Below, one piece after another: positions 44,351 to 55,056 of a stretch of 64,000 bases of DNA. Made by a program: the position numbers and the translations under genes. Source of the stretch: Vitellaria paradoxa (taxonomy: Eukaryota; Streptophyta; Magnoliopsida; Ericales; Sapotaceae); assembly GCA_019916065.1 (NCBI GenBank), contig CM034236.1, forward strand, positions 15,887,167 to 15,951,166. Direction: 5' to 3'. The notes under the pieces are model-generated. The model was not told the origin of the DNA. It was given only the letters and a program-made list of their open reading frames with translations, and ran no database searches. Numbering within the stretch: the stretch's first letter is position 1; each line of letters begins with the position of its first letter.

Positions 44351-45994
44351 ATCCATATATAATTTATAAAATAAAGTTAAAAGTCAAAACTTAAAACTAA
44401 AGATAAATAAATTCCTTATTTTTATTTTGATTTGTTAACAAATTAAAATAAATATTTAAATAATTTAAAGTTAAATTGGAGAAGACAATTTCTTATTATT
44501 ATAAAAATTTGTCAATTAAAAATAAAAAATCATAAAAGTTACTTATTAAGGATCCTTTTATTATCCTTTTATTAGTTCTAGAAGTGTAACAAATATAATA
44601 CTATTTTTTCAATAGTACTTAAATAATTAAGGTCTTAAATAATAATGATTTAACATGTAATATAGCATATTGATATCAAAGTTTAAAATCTACCTACCTC
44701 TAAAAAAAATAAATTAATTATCGAACAAACTATCTTTAAATTTTATTTTAATATTATTTTTAATTTAAATATATAAAAAACAAAATTGAGTTTATATTTA
44801 TTTTGAATTTCATTAATTATTCTTATTTTTTAGCCAAAACAAAAATAAAATATATATTTCTACCATTCAAAGAATTATAATGAATAATTATAAAGAATAG
44901 AAATAAAAATTAAAATAAAATTAAAAGTAATGAATTTTTAATTAACTATAGTTTATTATGTAGAATTAAAATAGTTATGCAAACATTTTTTGAATATACC
45001 ATGAGTAATTGTATTTTTTTAATTTTATTGTGAATAAAAAATAGAATAAGAGTATACTGAATTTTTAAAATGCATAAAATAAAATAAAAATGATAAGTAT
45101 GAAGTACTATTTATAAATTTATAAAGACGTAACAGAAATGAAATAAAAGAATAATTATAATAAAATATCTTTAAAAAGAAGATGATAAAGTTAAATATAT
45201 GTTAAAATAAGAGTGTAAAAATAAAATGTTCTCTATTAAATTTTGTCTTTATTACAAAGTATAACACAATCAACCCTTTTTTTTTAATTGCAAAACTAAT
45301 TAAATTCCAATATCAAAAAGAAACCTTACAAAATTATGATCTTATAAGCAAGTGTAAGTATGACTATAATAGTTTTTGAGATAAGTTAACTAAGGGGCCG
45401 TTTGGTATCCCAAATATTTTCAAAAATTTTCAAAAAACTTCAAAAGTTTTTAAATTTTTCCAATCAAACTTCGCTACGTGTCAGTTTTACATCACATCAA
45501 TATTAATTTTTGATTTTTTTTAGTTTTTTGGCACTCCAAACACCCCATGAATCACGTAATAATGTAATCATAGGCTCACTCATTACATATATTATTTTGT
45601 ATAAATATCAGGCAATTTAATCAATTAATTTTTTAGTTAATTAAGTAATAAAAATTAAAATAAATACATTAGTGTATTTTTTGTCAATAATAAATTAATA
45701 TGAGTAAAAATATACTTTTTAGTTGAATGATAATTAATTATCAATAGTAAAAATAGTTTTGAAAATTGATATAAATTTAGTTGTTGTAGAAGTGTATGTA
45801 TATTATTAAAATTATACAAAATATCTTAATAGAAGAATGAGGGTACTAGTGTAATTTCATTTAATAAAAATTTGTTAGTAATGTGTAAATAACCACACTC
45901 TATAAAATATTCTAATATAAATATATATAAAGAATATTTCATAATTTAATTTAATATAGAATATTCTTGAGAGTCATCAATTTCCTATGTACAG
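44351..45994. other. Remainder of the long intron before the C-terminal TNL exon
   Basis: AT-rich DNA without ORFs. 45390-45550 (GGGGCCGTTTGGTATCCCAA to GGCACTCCAAACACCCC) is a MITE of the CCGTTTGG family, with inverted ends. 45780-45905 is another end of the 43836 family. An acceptor, TATGTACAG, is at 45986-45994. Confidence 0.5.
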
Positions 45995-46718
45995 GGCTCG
46001 TGGGGAACTTGGCAGTTCGATGGATTTCCCGCCGCAGAGATTAGATTTCCAGGTAGTGAGATTCCAAAGTGGTTCAGCCGTGACAAAGTTGAGTTGCATT
46101 CGACCAACAGAAGGATCTTGGGATGTGCTGCTTGTGCTGTTGTTGAAATTGAGGAAACATACCAGCCTTGCAATCAATTTTTTAACTGTACGACCCCTGC
46201 TCAGATTAACATTGAAGATCGTCCTTTTTTCACCTGCGTTCAGAAAAATGGTGGAGACCAACGGATACTGAAACTTTGTGGATTATGTTAGGAGGGCTTT
46301 ATCTTTCGGAAGATAAAATAGATTGATTGAATAGATTAGGTGAATTTGAATTTGCAACTTTCACAATCACGTCAAAGAGGCCGGGCTTTAAAATAAAGAG
46401 TTGTGGGCTCCGCGTATGGTTCATGGAACATATTTTTTCTGAAGAAGAAGAAGAAAAAGATAATGATGATGTTGTCGTTGCTTCTATTCCAAAGAGAAGG
46501 CGCTTAGGATGCAGTGAAACTGGCAAGATGATGATGATGAGGAGAATGAGAAGGACAGGCACCCAAACATGAAACTCAGGTAATTTTTTGAGCCCATAGA
46601 TATGGATCTTGACCTGAACGAGAAGGAGACAGTAGGACCTAGTGGAAATCGCAGCTTGGAGGAGGAGGAGGAGGAGGAAAAGGACTCATCAATGGATCCT
46701 CAAACTAGAATCTAAAGG
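45995..46718 (+). pseudogene. TNL copy 3: C-terminal post-LRR (C-JID) exon
   Basis: After the acceptor at 45994 the frame reads GSWGTWQFDGFPAAEIRFPG, then SEIPKWFSRDKVELHS and ILGCAACAVVEIEE. FPGSEIPKWF is the signature of the C-terminal jelly-roll/Ig-like domain (C-JID) of plant TNLs, which contacts the effector together with the LRR. Phase 0 matches the donor at 43592. A TAG stops it at 46289-46291. A second frame (46327-46572) carries FEFATFTITSK and KSCGLRVWF, the usual later part of the domain, followed by a short Glu/Asp tract. A third frame from ATG 46602 gives MDLDLNEKE and an acidic tail to TAA 46713-46715. The frames disagree, so this end is decayed. Confidence 0.85.
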
Positions 46719-48666
46719 CAAAAGGATCCAATGTCTTCTTGTTGGTATGTCCATCCTTAACTTTTTTTTTTCTCACAATTCCCTTTCTAAAGTATCATTT
46801 TATTCTTTTTTATTTTGGTGGGTTCAAACTTTTCTTTATCATGTGCTAATCTATAATACTCTATTTGGAATGGTAGATTTGCTGGAATTTGATTTTATTT
46901 AATGAGAATTCTCATCAATTCTTATGTTTGGAATTAAAATAAAATTTTATGAGTTGGATTTGATTTCATTTTATGTCTTAAATTTTGGAATTTCTATATC
47001 ATTTAAATCTAATTTGAAAATAATAGAATTTGATAATAATTCATTTTTTTTTTAAACCATCCAAATAAATGGACAAATATATCCTCATATATCATATTTT
47101 ATATTTTCTATAAATATAGTGAAATTGAGGCTCCATTTTGGGTAATAAAAAACTCTGAAAAATAGTAAAAAATACTGAAAAATTCTAAAAGTTATTTACT
47201 GTTTATCTCACTGCATGAATTATGAACTCTTATCTCATATTATCTCACTTTTTGTCACTCCAAATGCACCATTAATAATATCTCTTAAATTAAATCAATT
47301 CAATTCTTGAATTCAAAATGTGTTTTAAATACAAAATTTTATTTACCAAATCAAATCAATTCAATTCAATCCTATATTTTAAAATTAAATTAATTTCAGA
47401 GACAAATATTTTCAAATGGAGTGTAACATAGCTGTGGGAGGCAATTAGGGAATTTGGGGTCCGGAGGTGCTATCACAGAGACCAACAATGAGAGATCAAC
47501 AGGGAGAGACCACCTAAGATAAGAACAAAAATAAAAATTAATCATTGACAAATTCAAAATTCAACTATATTTAACATCATTACTTGTTTTTTTTTTTTTT
47601 TAATTTTCTCCCACATTTTTCCTAATTAATTAATTAAGAAATATGGTGGTATATATTGGGCATTGCTCAGTTATCTACTAGCATTAATCTCTCATTGAAT
47701 ATAAATTTTAAGTGGTTTCTTGCTCTTGCTTTTTATTTAAATAAAAATTTAAATAAAGAGTCTTGTATTGGTCTCAATATAGTTTAAAAGTCAAACAGGA
47801 AATTCAGTAACTTATACCATTTTACTTAAAACTTGTATGTAATGTTTATGCTCTTGAATTTGTTTATCGACTCCAGCTTTTCGTTGAAACCTGCCGATCG
47901 AATTGGACATATATCATAAAACTTATGTTTCTTTTAATCATTCAATTTCTATTAAAATTGAATTTTTCAATGTTTGATTTTCTCTGTAAAATTAGGCATT
48001 ACATTCGAACAAATTATACGTATAGTTAGTTTGAACGAAATGCTATTCTCCGCGCAATTAATTCTTGCCATCTCCTATTTTATGTGCATGTTTTGAAGGC
48101 CTCATTCATAGTTTTAAAAATCGGCCATTCATTACTATTACATTATATTTTTAAATACTTTGGTGGCATTTTATTTGTATTTGTATTTTTTGTTTTAAGA
48201 TTCATATTTTAAGAAAATTTAAAATGCATTTGATTTCACATTTTCTATTTTTTGTGGTTTGAAATTTTTCCTATTTTGGGCTAAAAATGTCAAAACAATT
48301 CTTGTTCATTTTACATTTCATGTGTAAACTTTTTTTTTGCTTTCTAAAATAGATTTTAAAAATACAAGTGACATGAGCTATTTTCCTTATGTTAAAAAAA
48401 TATAAAATGAAAAATAGACTCGAAATAGGTATAACAAATGGCACTTTTTGTTCTCGTTATATTTTTTTTTCCATTACGACCATCTATTTTTGTTATTGTT
48501 GCACTATGTGAGGGAGTGTAAGAGACTTACCTGTGAGGGATTCTGTCTACAGAAGGGTGAAACAACAAACATGCAATGCCTTTTGTCCCTTATCACTTGG
48601 GTAAAAGAAGAAAATAGTATATATGTAATATTCAACATCTATAAAGTACAACATATTTTAAAACCG
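46719..48666. other. Non-coding DNA with a MITE-like segment
   Basis: 47128-47270 (GGCTCCATTTTGGGTAATAA to TCACTCCAAATGCACC) is another CTCCGTTTGG-family copy. Several AATTCAATTCAAATT-type tracts and a poly-T run at 47588 occur. 47440-47520 is less AT-rich but has no recognisable gene. Short ORFs at 46642-46902 and 48448-48669 have no features. Confidence 0.4.
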
Positions 48667-48767
48667 TGATAGCACTAGAGTCAATTGAAACTCTAAGGTT
48701 AAGTGTGCTCGAGTGGGAGTAGTACCAAGATAGATGACCCATTGGGAAGCAGCTAACTAAACCCAAA
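48667..48767 (+). other. 5S rRNA-like sequence, degenerate
   Basis: ACTCTAAGGTTAAGTGTGCT, GAGTGGGAGTAGTACCAAGA and TAGATGACCCATTGGGAAG follow the order of plant 5S rRNA (ACTCCGAAGTTAAGCGTGCT, GCGAGAGTAGTACTAGGATG, GGTGACCTCCTGGGAAG), covering about positions 45-100 of the 120-nt molecule. The 5' third and the very 3' end are poor or missing. It is not a functional 5S gene. 5S-like segments in this form occur in LTRs of Cassandra-type TRIM retrotransposons and in related elements, the likely origin here. Confidence 0.6.
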
Positions 48768-49519
48768 GCAAACAATATTGTCCTGTGTAAATGCTGGTCG
48801 TTGGACGGGACCTAACAGAATGTTCGTAAAAGTTGATTTTTGATTTTTAAAAACCTGTTTTGTGCCCAAACTCATTGTTTGTTGATTTTTAAAGTAAAAT
48901 GAACCCCAAATCAACATTAGGAATGTATTTTTATATTGAGATAATATTTAATTATATGATTGAGTATATTATATGCATTAGGCTAGGTTGCATCATCCAA
49001 TTTAATGTTATACTTATTAATTGGCCGAGAGCACCATGTTGATATTGTTGACTTGACAAGGCACGCATTATATATATGGACAGGATCCTTGGTTTTGAGA
49101 AAAATTAAAATATGAGATTTTAAAAATATCGGATGATTTTTAGTCGATGTATATGACTAGAGCTTAGTCATTGGAGTTGGGACGTTAATCTTGAGATATT
49201 ATTATGAGATTTTCTCTAGACTGCAATCGGACCCTACTTGAGCTAAGTGGATGCCTAACAAGGAGTGTAACTCAGTTCCCTAACAGAAGGACTAGGGAAT
49301 GTAGCTTGGTTTCTCAGAGTCCTACATCGATGGGGTATAATTCAGTTCCCCACTTGTAATATATATATTGAAATATACATTCACCATAAGCGTAAATGAT
49401 GCAGTTGGTGGTTCTGCGTGTTTTGCTAAGTGTCACCCGTCTCAAAATAAGGTTGTGAGTATATGTAGATTAGAAAATGCATTGATCATTGCGTTGCATT
49501 ACACTTGTATTATTATATC
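48768..49519 (+). other. Probable LTR debris left of the copia-type element
   Basis: ACCCAAAGCAAACAATATTG and GCTGGTCGTTGGACGG after the 5S-like block, and GTTCCCTAACAGAAGGACTAG, GTCCTACATCGATGGGG and TTGCGTTGCATTACACTTG further on, are all styles found in plant LTRs. The matching right half may be 54554-55056, which would mean the copia-type element inserted into an older LTR. Boundaries cannot be fixed. Confidence 0.35.
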
Positions 49520-50334
49520 TATTAAGGCTAAAATTGTAAATTGGCAAATCCATGGTCAAAGATAGTGGTTTATAATGTCTAGGCTTAGTGTATGCAAAGG
49601 CACTACAGTCTTGAGTTAAGTAGAAGTGTGAAGGCCTTAGAAATACAAGTTTCCATACTACTAGAAGTCCTGAAGAAGCCAAACAAGGTTCAGATTTGAT
49701 TTACATAGGAATATCGCAGGAAGGCCATAGTTTGTCACAGGAAATTTCGAGACCTAAAGTTGGAGAACAAGCCGTGCGGGATGGCCGCTTTGAGTCGCGA
49801 GAAGACCGCTTGAAGGCCGCGGATCGGCCCTTCCCGCGGTGTGTTTTATTTCAGCCAGATCGTGTCTGTTTCGAGCCTTGGCCACCTCTGTTTATATATA
49901 TCTCCTAGTGTCTTTTGGGTTACACAGAGAAAGAGAATACTCAATTGTTCGTGAGCCAAAAGTTTAATAGTTCTCTCCAGTTCTTAGCCAACATGTTCGT
50001 GTTCAATCCAAAAGAGTTCGGGTTTGAGGATTCAGCACGCTGTGGATTCAGCAGAGCTACCAAGGATTCGGTCCTATGCCTTCGAGAAGTCGAAGGGCTT
50101 TCACTAAAGGAGTTAGTAAATCGAGGATTCGAGCAAACGTCAACAAGAGTATAGAGTCGAGGTGTCGATCTGTCAAAGGTTGAGTTTGTAACCAACGTTT
50201 GTTTTTAGTGAAAGTTTTGTTTGAGGTTTTCCCTTTGTGGGTTTCCTCATTTTGTATATCTCACCTTTTACAATCTCTTGTGTGTGTGTGGTTGATTGTT
50301 TTAGGATCTCCATCAGCATATTCATGAAATTTCA
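49520..50334 (+). repeat. 5' LTR of the copia-type element
   Basis: It begins TATTAAGGCTAAAATTG where the 3' LTR begins TGTTAAGGCTAAAATTG, so the terminal TG has become TA. It ends CATGAAATTTCA. A TATA-like run at 49892-49900 is followed by CTCCTAGTGTCTTTTGGG, the likely transcription start area. Confidence 0.9.
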
Positions 50335-50336
50335 AT

Positions 50337-50349
50337 TGTTATCAGAGCA
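50337..50349 (+). other. Primer-binding site (Met-tRNA type, diverged)
   Basis: TTGTTATCAGAGC lies two bases after the 5' LTR and matches TGGTATCAGAGC, the initiator Met-tRNA complement, except in its first bases. Confidence 0.75.
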
Positions 50350-50390
50350 GGTACGTTTTTTAGAACAAAACGTGATCTTATTATTTGTTG

Positions 50391-52241
50391 ATGGATCCTC
50401 TTAGAGAAGGCGGTTCGAGCACGAGACCTCCGTGGTTTGATGATACCAATTACACGTATTGGAAGGCTCGAATAAGAGCGCACTTGATCTCATTGAACAT
50501 CAATGTTTGGTTGGCCATTGAAAAAGGTTGGGTAAAACCAACTCACTTTGTTAATAATGAAACAGTTGACAAGCCTATGGATTTGTGGACGAGAGCTGAG
50601 CAAAAGAAGGCAGAGTGGAACTACAAGGCTTTGAGTTCTATTTTTTATGCAGTTTCCGCCAATGAATTTAGAAGAATTTCTAGTTGTGAGATTGCGAAGG
50701 AAGGTTGGAAGATTCTAGATTTGATGCATGAAGGGAATTCTACTGTCAAGAAGTCCAAGCTACAAAAAGTAACCTCAGAGTTTGGAAGTTTGAAGATGGC
50801 TGAAGACGAACCCTTTGATTATATTTATGCAAAGCTTAGTGACATTGTCAATACAAGCTTCAATCTTGGAGAACCAATTCCTAATTGAAAGATCGTAAGT
50901 AAGATTCTCCAATCCCTATCTATGTCTTTCCAAGCAAAAGTTACTACTATTGAAGAGGCTAGGGATGTTGATTCAATGAGTGTAGAAGATTTAGTTGGCT
51001 CATTGCAGACTTATGAAGCCAACATGATCAAACCAAAGTCTAGAGGAGTTGCCTTAAAAACGGTGAAGGAAGACGAGTCCTCCTCTAGTAATGATGAGTC
51101 AATCCCCTCTCCTGAAGAGATTGCTATTTATACCAAGAAAATTAGAAAATTCTTCAAAAAAAAAGAAGACCAGTCCTCCTCTAGTAATGATGAGTCAATC
51201 CCTTCTCCTGAAGAGATTGCTATTTATACCAAGAAAATTAGAAATTTCTTCAAAAAGAAAGATAGCAAGCAAGGAAAGACAAAGAAGAATGAGAAAGTCA
51301 AATGAGAAAAATCTTCGGAGAAAAAGAAGAAAGAGAACAAATCTAAGAGAGTGAAGTGTTAAGAGTGCCAGGGTTATGGTCACATAGCTCAAGACTGTAG
51401 CAATAAGAAGAGTAAGAAAAACGTTCTCAATGCAACTCTTGATGATTCAGATGATCAGTCAAGTACCTCTTCTTCTTCTGATGATTTTCTAGAGAATTAC
51501 ACTGCATTCATGGTTAGAGCTAGTGCCCCCTCAAATTTAGCAGAGTTGTCCTTTTCTAAGAGCAAGAAAGAAAAGTCATCCGAAAGTGAAGTTGAAGAAA
51601 ATTCAGATAAGGAAGTAGATGTTGAAGAGGCATATGAACTGCTATACCAAGACTGTCGAAAGCTCCACAAGCAAAATGAAAAGTTGACGGTGAAGAACAA
51701 GATGTTAAATAGGGAAAGAGACACTCTGAAGGTTGCCTTTGAAGAATTGCAAGCTAAATTTGAAGGTCTTGAAGCAAGTAAGAACACTCTAGATGACTTG
51801 ATAACAACCTTCAAGAAAAAATTAGATCAGAAAGACAAAGAATTGAAGGATGCCCAGGGTAAGCTGCAATCCATACAACTCAAGATGAATACTGTATCGT
51901 CACAACTTGATGACATACTTGGGATGCAAAGGAGCCCGCGTGCCAAAAGAGGACTTGGCTACATTGGCATGCAAGTAGACAATCTTAAAGCCAAAGCCAC
52001 CCCCAGTTCCTCAAAGATAACTGCTCCACAAATAGTCAAAGCTCCCGAACCTAAGAAAGGTAATCAGTCTAAAGCTTATTTTCAGAAGCCCAAAGGTACG
52101 ACCCCTAACTTGCAATGTAAGTTTGTTCCTATATGTTTTCATTGTGGTATACCTGGACACACAAGACTACATTGTCACAAATTATATGGACTTCCCCTAT
52201 ATTATGTTGACGCTAGGAATTCTTTGAGACCTAATTTTTAA
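50391..52241 (+). pseudogene. Copia-type gag with coiled coil and two zinc knuckles
   Basis: From ATG 50391 one reading frame of 617 codons runs to TAA 52239-52241, broken only by TGA 50886, TGA 51303 and TAA 51360. Residues 1-165 are the copia gag N-region (PPWFDDTNYTYWKARI, WLAIEKGW, then YDYIYAKLSDIV-type helices). At 51077-51268 a 32-codon unit (SSSNDESIPSPEEIAIYTKK) is present twice in tandem. The first CCHC knuckle (51357-51398) contains the TAA. Residues 410-510 form a long coiled coil (KLHKQNEKLTVKNK to SSQLDDILG). KRGLGYIG and a second knuckle, CFHCGIPGHTRLHC (52138-52179), follow, as in SIRE-type gag. Function would be RNA packaging in particles. Confidence 0.88.
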
Positions 52242-53753
52242 GTGTCAAATAGGTTTAATGCATTAAGGTTTCAAAAGTCATATCTTAATTCTAGACCTTA
52301 CATAATTTGGCCAGTGAGGAAAAACGTAAAGAAAAAATTTTCAAAACCTATTGGTTAAAAACCCAACATTCCCAAGACTCAAAAAGTTTTTTCCAAAAAT
52401 AAAAACTGTTTGGGTTAGGAAGAATGACCTATATATATGTCTCCCACACCCCTAAGAGTGTTGAAGGGGTGAGTCTTAATATGTAGAGGCAATTTGTTTT
52501 TCATGAACTAGGCTGTGCGTCATTTTTTATTTTTACCTAATTCTATGAAATCTTGTAGATTAGATATTTTTTACCTTTTTTTTAGATAATTAATTTTTTT
52601 TTGGTGCAATGCTATTCTTTGTGATATTCTTGCATGTTCTATTACTTCATACACACTTCAAAATCACAGAATTAAAATTGTTGATCTACATGGTGGTCAT
52701 AAATTTGAATTACATGATGAACCTGAATCCTATGTTTTGTTGTTCCTTGTCATAGTAGCGGTGTGCCGAATTGTAATTGCATGAAGTTAGTACCTCATGA
52801 GAAATATTTTTCCACCACTCAATTGGTATAATAAATATTTTTGGTTGCTCTTGAGTTTACAAATAAAAAAAATCACTTAGAAAGGGCTACCATATAGGAT
52901 AGAGTACAGCTAGCCTGTTGACGTGTGCTTTATCAAAATAACCACCCTCTAAGTTTGACGATACAGGAAGAAGGCTTCCTACCCATAAAGTGTGTGAAAG
53001 CCGCCAAGAACAAATCAAAAGAAAAAGGAGGAAAAGTAAAAGAAAAATATGATTGTTCCTTGGTGTTTAGTTGAAAACAATGAATTGAGGAGAAACTAGT
53101 CGAAGAGCTAACACTGCATATCTTATTCAATTCAATTCAAAGTCCAATAGGAGCAATTTTAAAATTCATGCGAGTATGTGAAGAATATTAATCATATTGC
53201 ACTTAAACTTCATTTCACGCACCGCACAGGCATTTGACCATTTGTATGACATGTGTGAATAACTCATGACATAAATAGTATGGTGATTCTTGGAATTCTT
53301 ATTTGTTACTATTTATGTATGGTCAAAATTTTGAAAACTGTGTTTCGTTTTGTGTTTGGGAAAATAGAACATAGAGTGAATCGATCAAGAATACACATTG
53401 TACCAATTGTTTGTCAATTCATGTCAACAAGGGGGAGAATAGGTTAAGGGGGAGAATGCTACTTGAAAAAAAAAATTATTTATTAAGAGGTAGAATAATT
53501 AACTTTTTGATAGTTGATATGTGTCGATTAATTAAGGGGGAGAATATTTTATTTCATCGTTCATTTTTTGTTAATTTTTAATTATTTATTTGTTCCACAT
53601 GATGCCTTGATCGTTTTGTTTAAGTGTGCAGAAAACAGGTTATTAATTGGGACATGTTGATAAAAGGAAATATTACTGAGCCTTAATCTAGGATGAGCTT
53701 TCTTGTAATATTATGTTTTTGAGTTTTGACATAGAATTGCCAAAGGGGGAGAT
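52242..53753 (+). other. Non-coding 3' interior with four polypurine tracts
   Basis: No pol is visible. AAGGGGGAGA occurs at 53430, 53448 and 53534 (each as AAGGGGGAGAAT), and the tract adjoining the 3' LTR is CAAAGGGGGAGA at 53741-53752. The last is the functional polypurine tract by position; the others may be earlier duplicates of it. The rest is AT-rich with CCTCT-type pieces (52400-52470, 52920-53100). Confidence 0.6.
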
Positions 53754-54553
53754 TGTTAAGGCTAAAATTGTAAATTGGCAAATCCATGGTCAAAGATAGT
53801 GGTTTGTAATGTCTAGACTTAGTGTAGGCTAAGACACTACAGTCTTGAGTCAAGTAAAAGTGTGAAAGCCTCAGAAATATAAGTTTCATTACTACTGGAA
53901 GTCCCAAACAAGATTCGGATTTGATTTACGCAGGAAGACCGTAGGAAGGCCGTAGTTTGTCGCAAGAAAATCCTGAGACCTGAAGTTGGAGAACAAGCTG
54001 TGCGGGATGGCCGTTCTAAGTCGCGGGAAGACTGCTTAAAGGCCGCGGGTGCGCCCTTCCCACGGTGCGTGTTATTTCAGCCAAATCGTGTCTGTTTCGA
54101 GCTTTGGCTGCCTCTGTTTATATATATCTCCTAGCGTCTTTTGGGTTACACAGAGAGAGAGAGAATACTCAATTGTTCATGAGCCAAAAGTTTAATGGTT
54201 CTCTCTAGTTCTTAGCCAACATGTTCATGTTCAATTCGAGGGAGTTTGAGTTTGAGGTTTGTAAATGCTAAGGATTCAGCACGCTGTGGATTCAGCAGAG
54301 CTACCGAGGATTTAGTCCTGTGCCTTCAAGGAGTCAAAGGGCTTTCACTAAAGGAGGTCAACAAGAGTATAGAGTCGAGGAATCGATCTATCGAGGGGTT
54401 GAGTTTGTAACCAACGTTTATTTTTAGTGAAAGTTTTGTTTGAGGTTTTCCCTTTGTGGGTTTCCTCGTTCTGTATATCTCGCCTTCTACAATCTCTTGT
54501 GTGTGTGTGGTTGATTGTTTTGGGATCTCTATCAGCATATTCATGAAATTTCA
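53754..54553 (+). repeat. 3' LTR of the copia-type element
   Basis: It begins TGTTAAGGCTAAAATTG and ends CATGAAATTTCA. It aligns with 49520-50334 with many scattered substitutions and indels, so the insertion is not recent. An ORF-free promoter region (TATA-like at 54121) is conserved. Confidence 0.9.
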
Positions 54554-55056
54554 ATCTCATATTTGTTGATATTGTTATGAGTTATATTATATGTTTAATT
54601 ATTGTTCACTCATGCACACTTGCATGGTCATATCTACTGGGTGATGGTGCTTACCCCATTTTTATTACAGGTAATTCCATGAGACCAAGAAATAGTCACC
54701 TAGAGTTTAGCTGAGACCAATGGTTATGACTTAGCACTTCATTTTATTTTATTATTGGATGACTGTACTCTTATTAGTGTGACCTGAGGTGTGGGTCCCA
54801 GTCTTATTGATATTTTAAGATTATATTATGATAATGTTATTATAGCTGTAAGTCTTAAATTGTGTCACTAAGGTATGACGTTAAATATATTATTATAATG
54901 TTGTTTTTATTATTCAACATAGGAATGAGGGACGATATTAGATACTCTGATTATTATTATATTATGACTTGGCCTTAAAACAGGTTTTATTTGTTTTAGA
55001 TTAGTCCCCATATTTTTATGCCATCCATCTTGCACTATGAGATTAAAGGCGTGACA
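54554..55056 (+). other. Probable fragment of a gypsy-type LTR
   Basis: TCATGCACACTTGCATGGTC, GGGTGATGGTGCTTACCCCA, TATTACAGGTAATTCCATGAGAC and a final AGGCGTGACACA have the style of the 3' part of chromovirus LTRs such as 14750-15198. It is not the same family and has no paired LTR in the window. It may be the right half of an LTR whose left half is 48768-49519. Confidence 0.4.

Larger units (their letters stand above)
49520..54553 (+). mobile_element. Ty1/copia (SIRE-like) gag-only LTR retrotransposon
   Basis: LTRs of 815 bp (49520-50334) and 800 bp (53754-54553) flank a 3.4 kb interior. The flanking pentamers ATATC and ATCTC fit a 5-bp target duplication with one change. The interior has a Met-tRNA primer site, one long gag frame and no protease, integrase, reverse transcriptase or RNase H. 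52242-53753 is non-coding, so this is a non-autonomous TR-GAG-type element that would rely on another element's Pol. The gag resembles that of SIRE/Maximus-type elements. Confidence 0.85.

Noticed and set aside
48667..48767. Functional 5S rRNA gene
   Set aside because: Only the middle and 3' half resemble 5S and it has many substitutions; no tandem 5S units or spacers.
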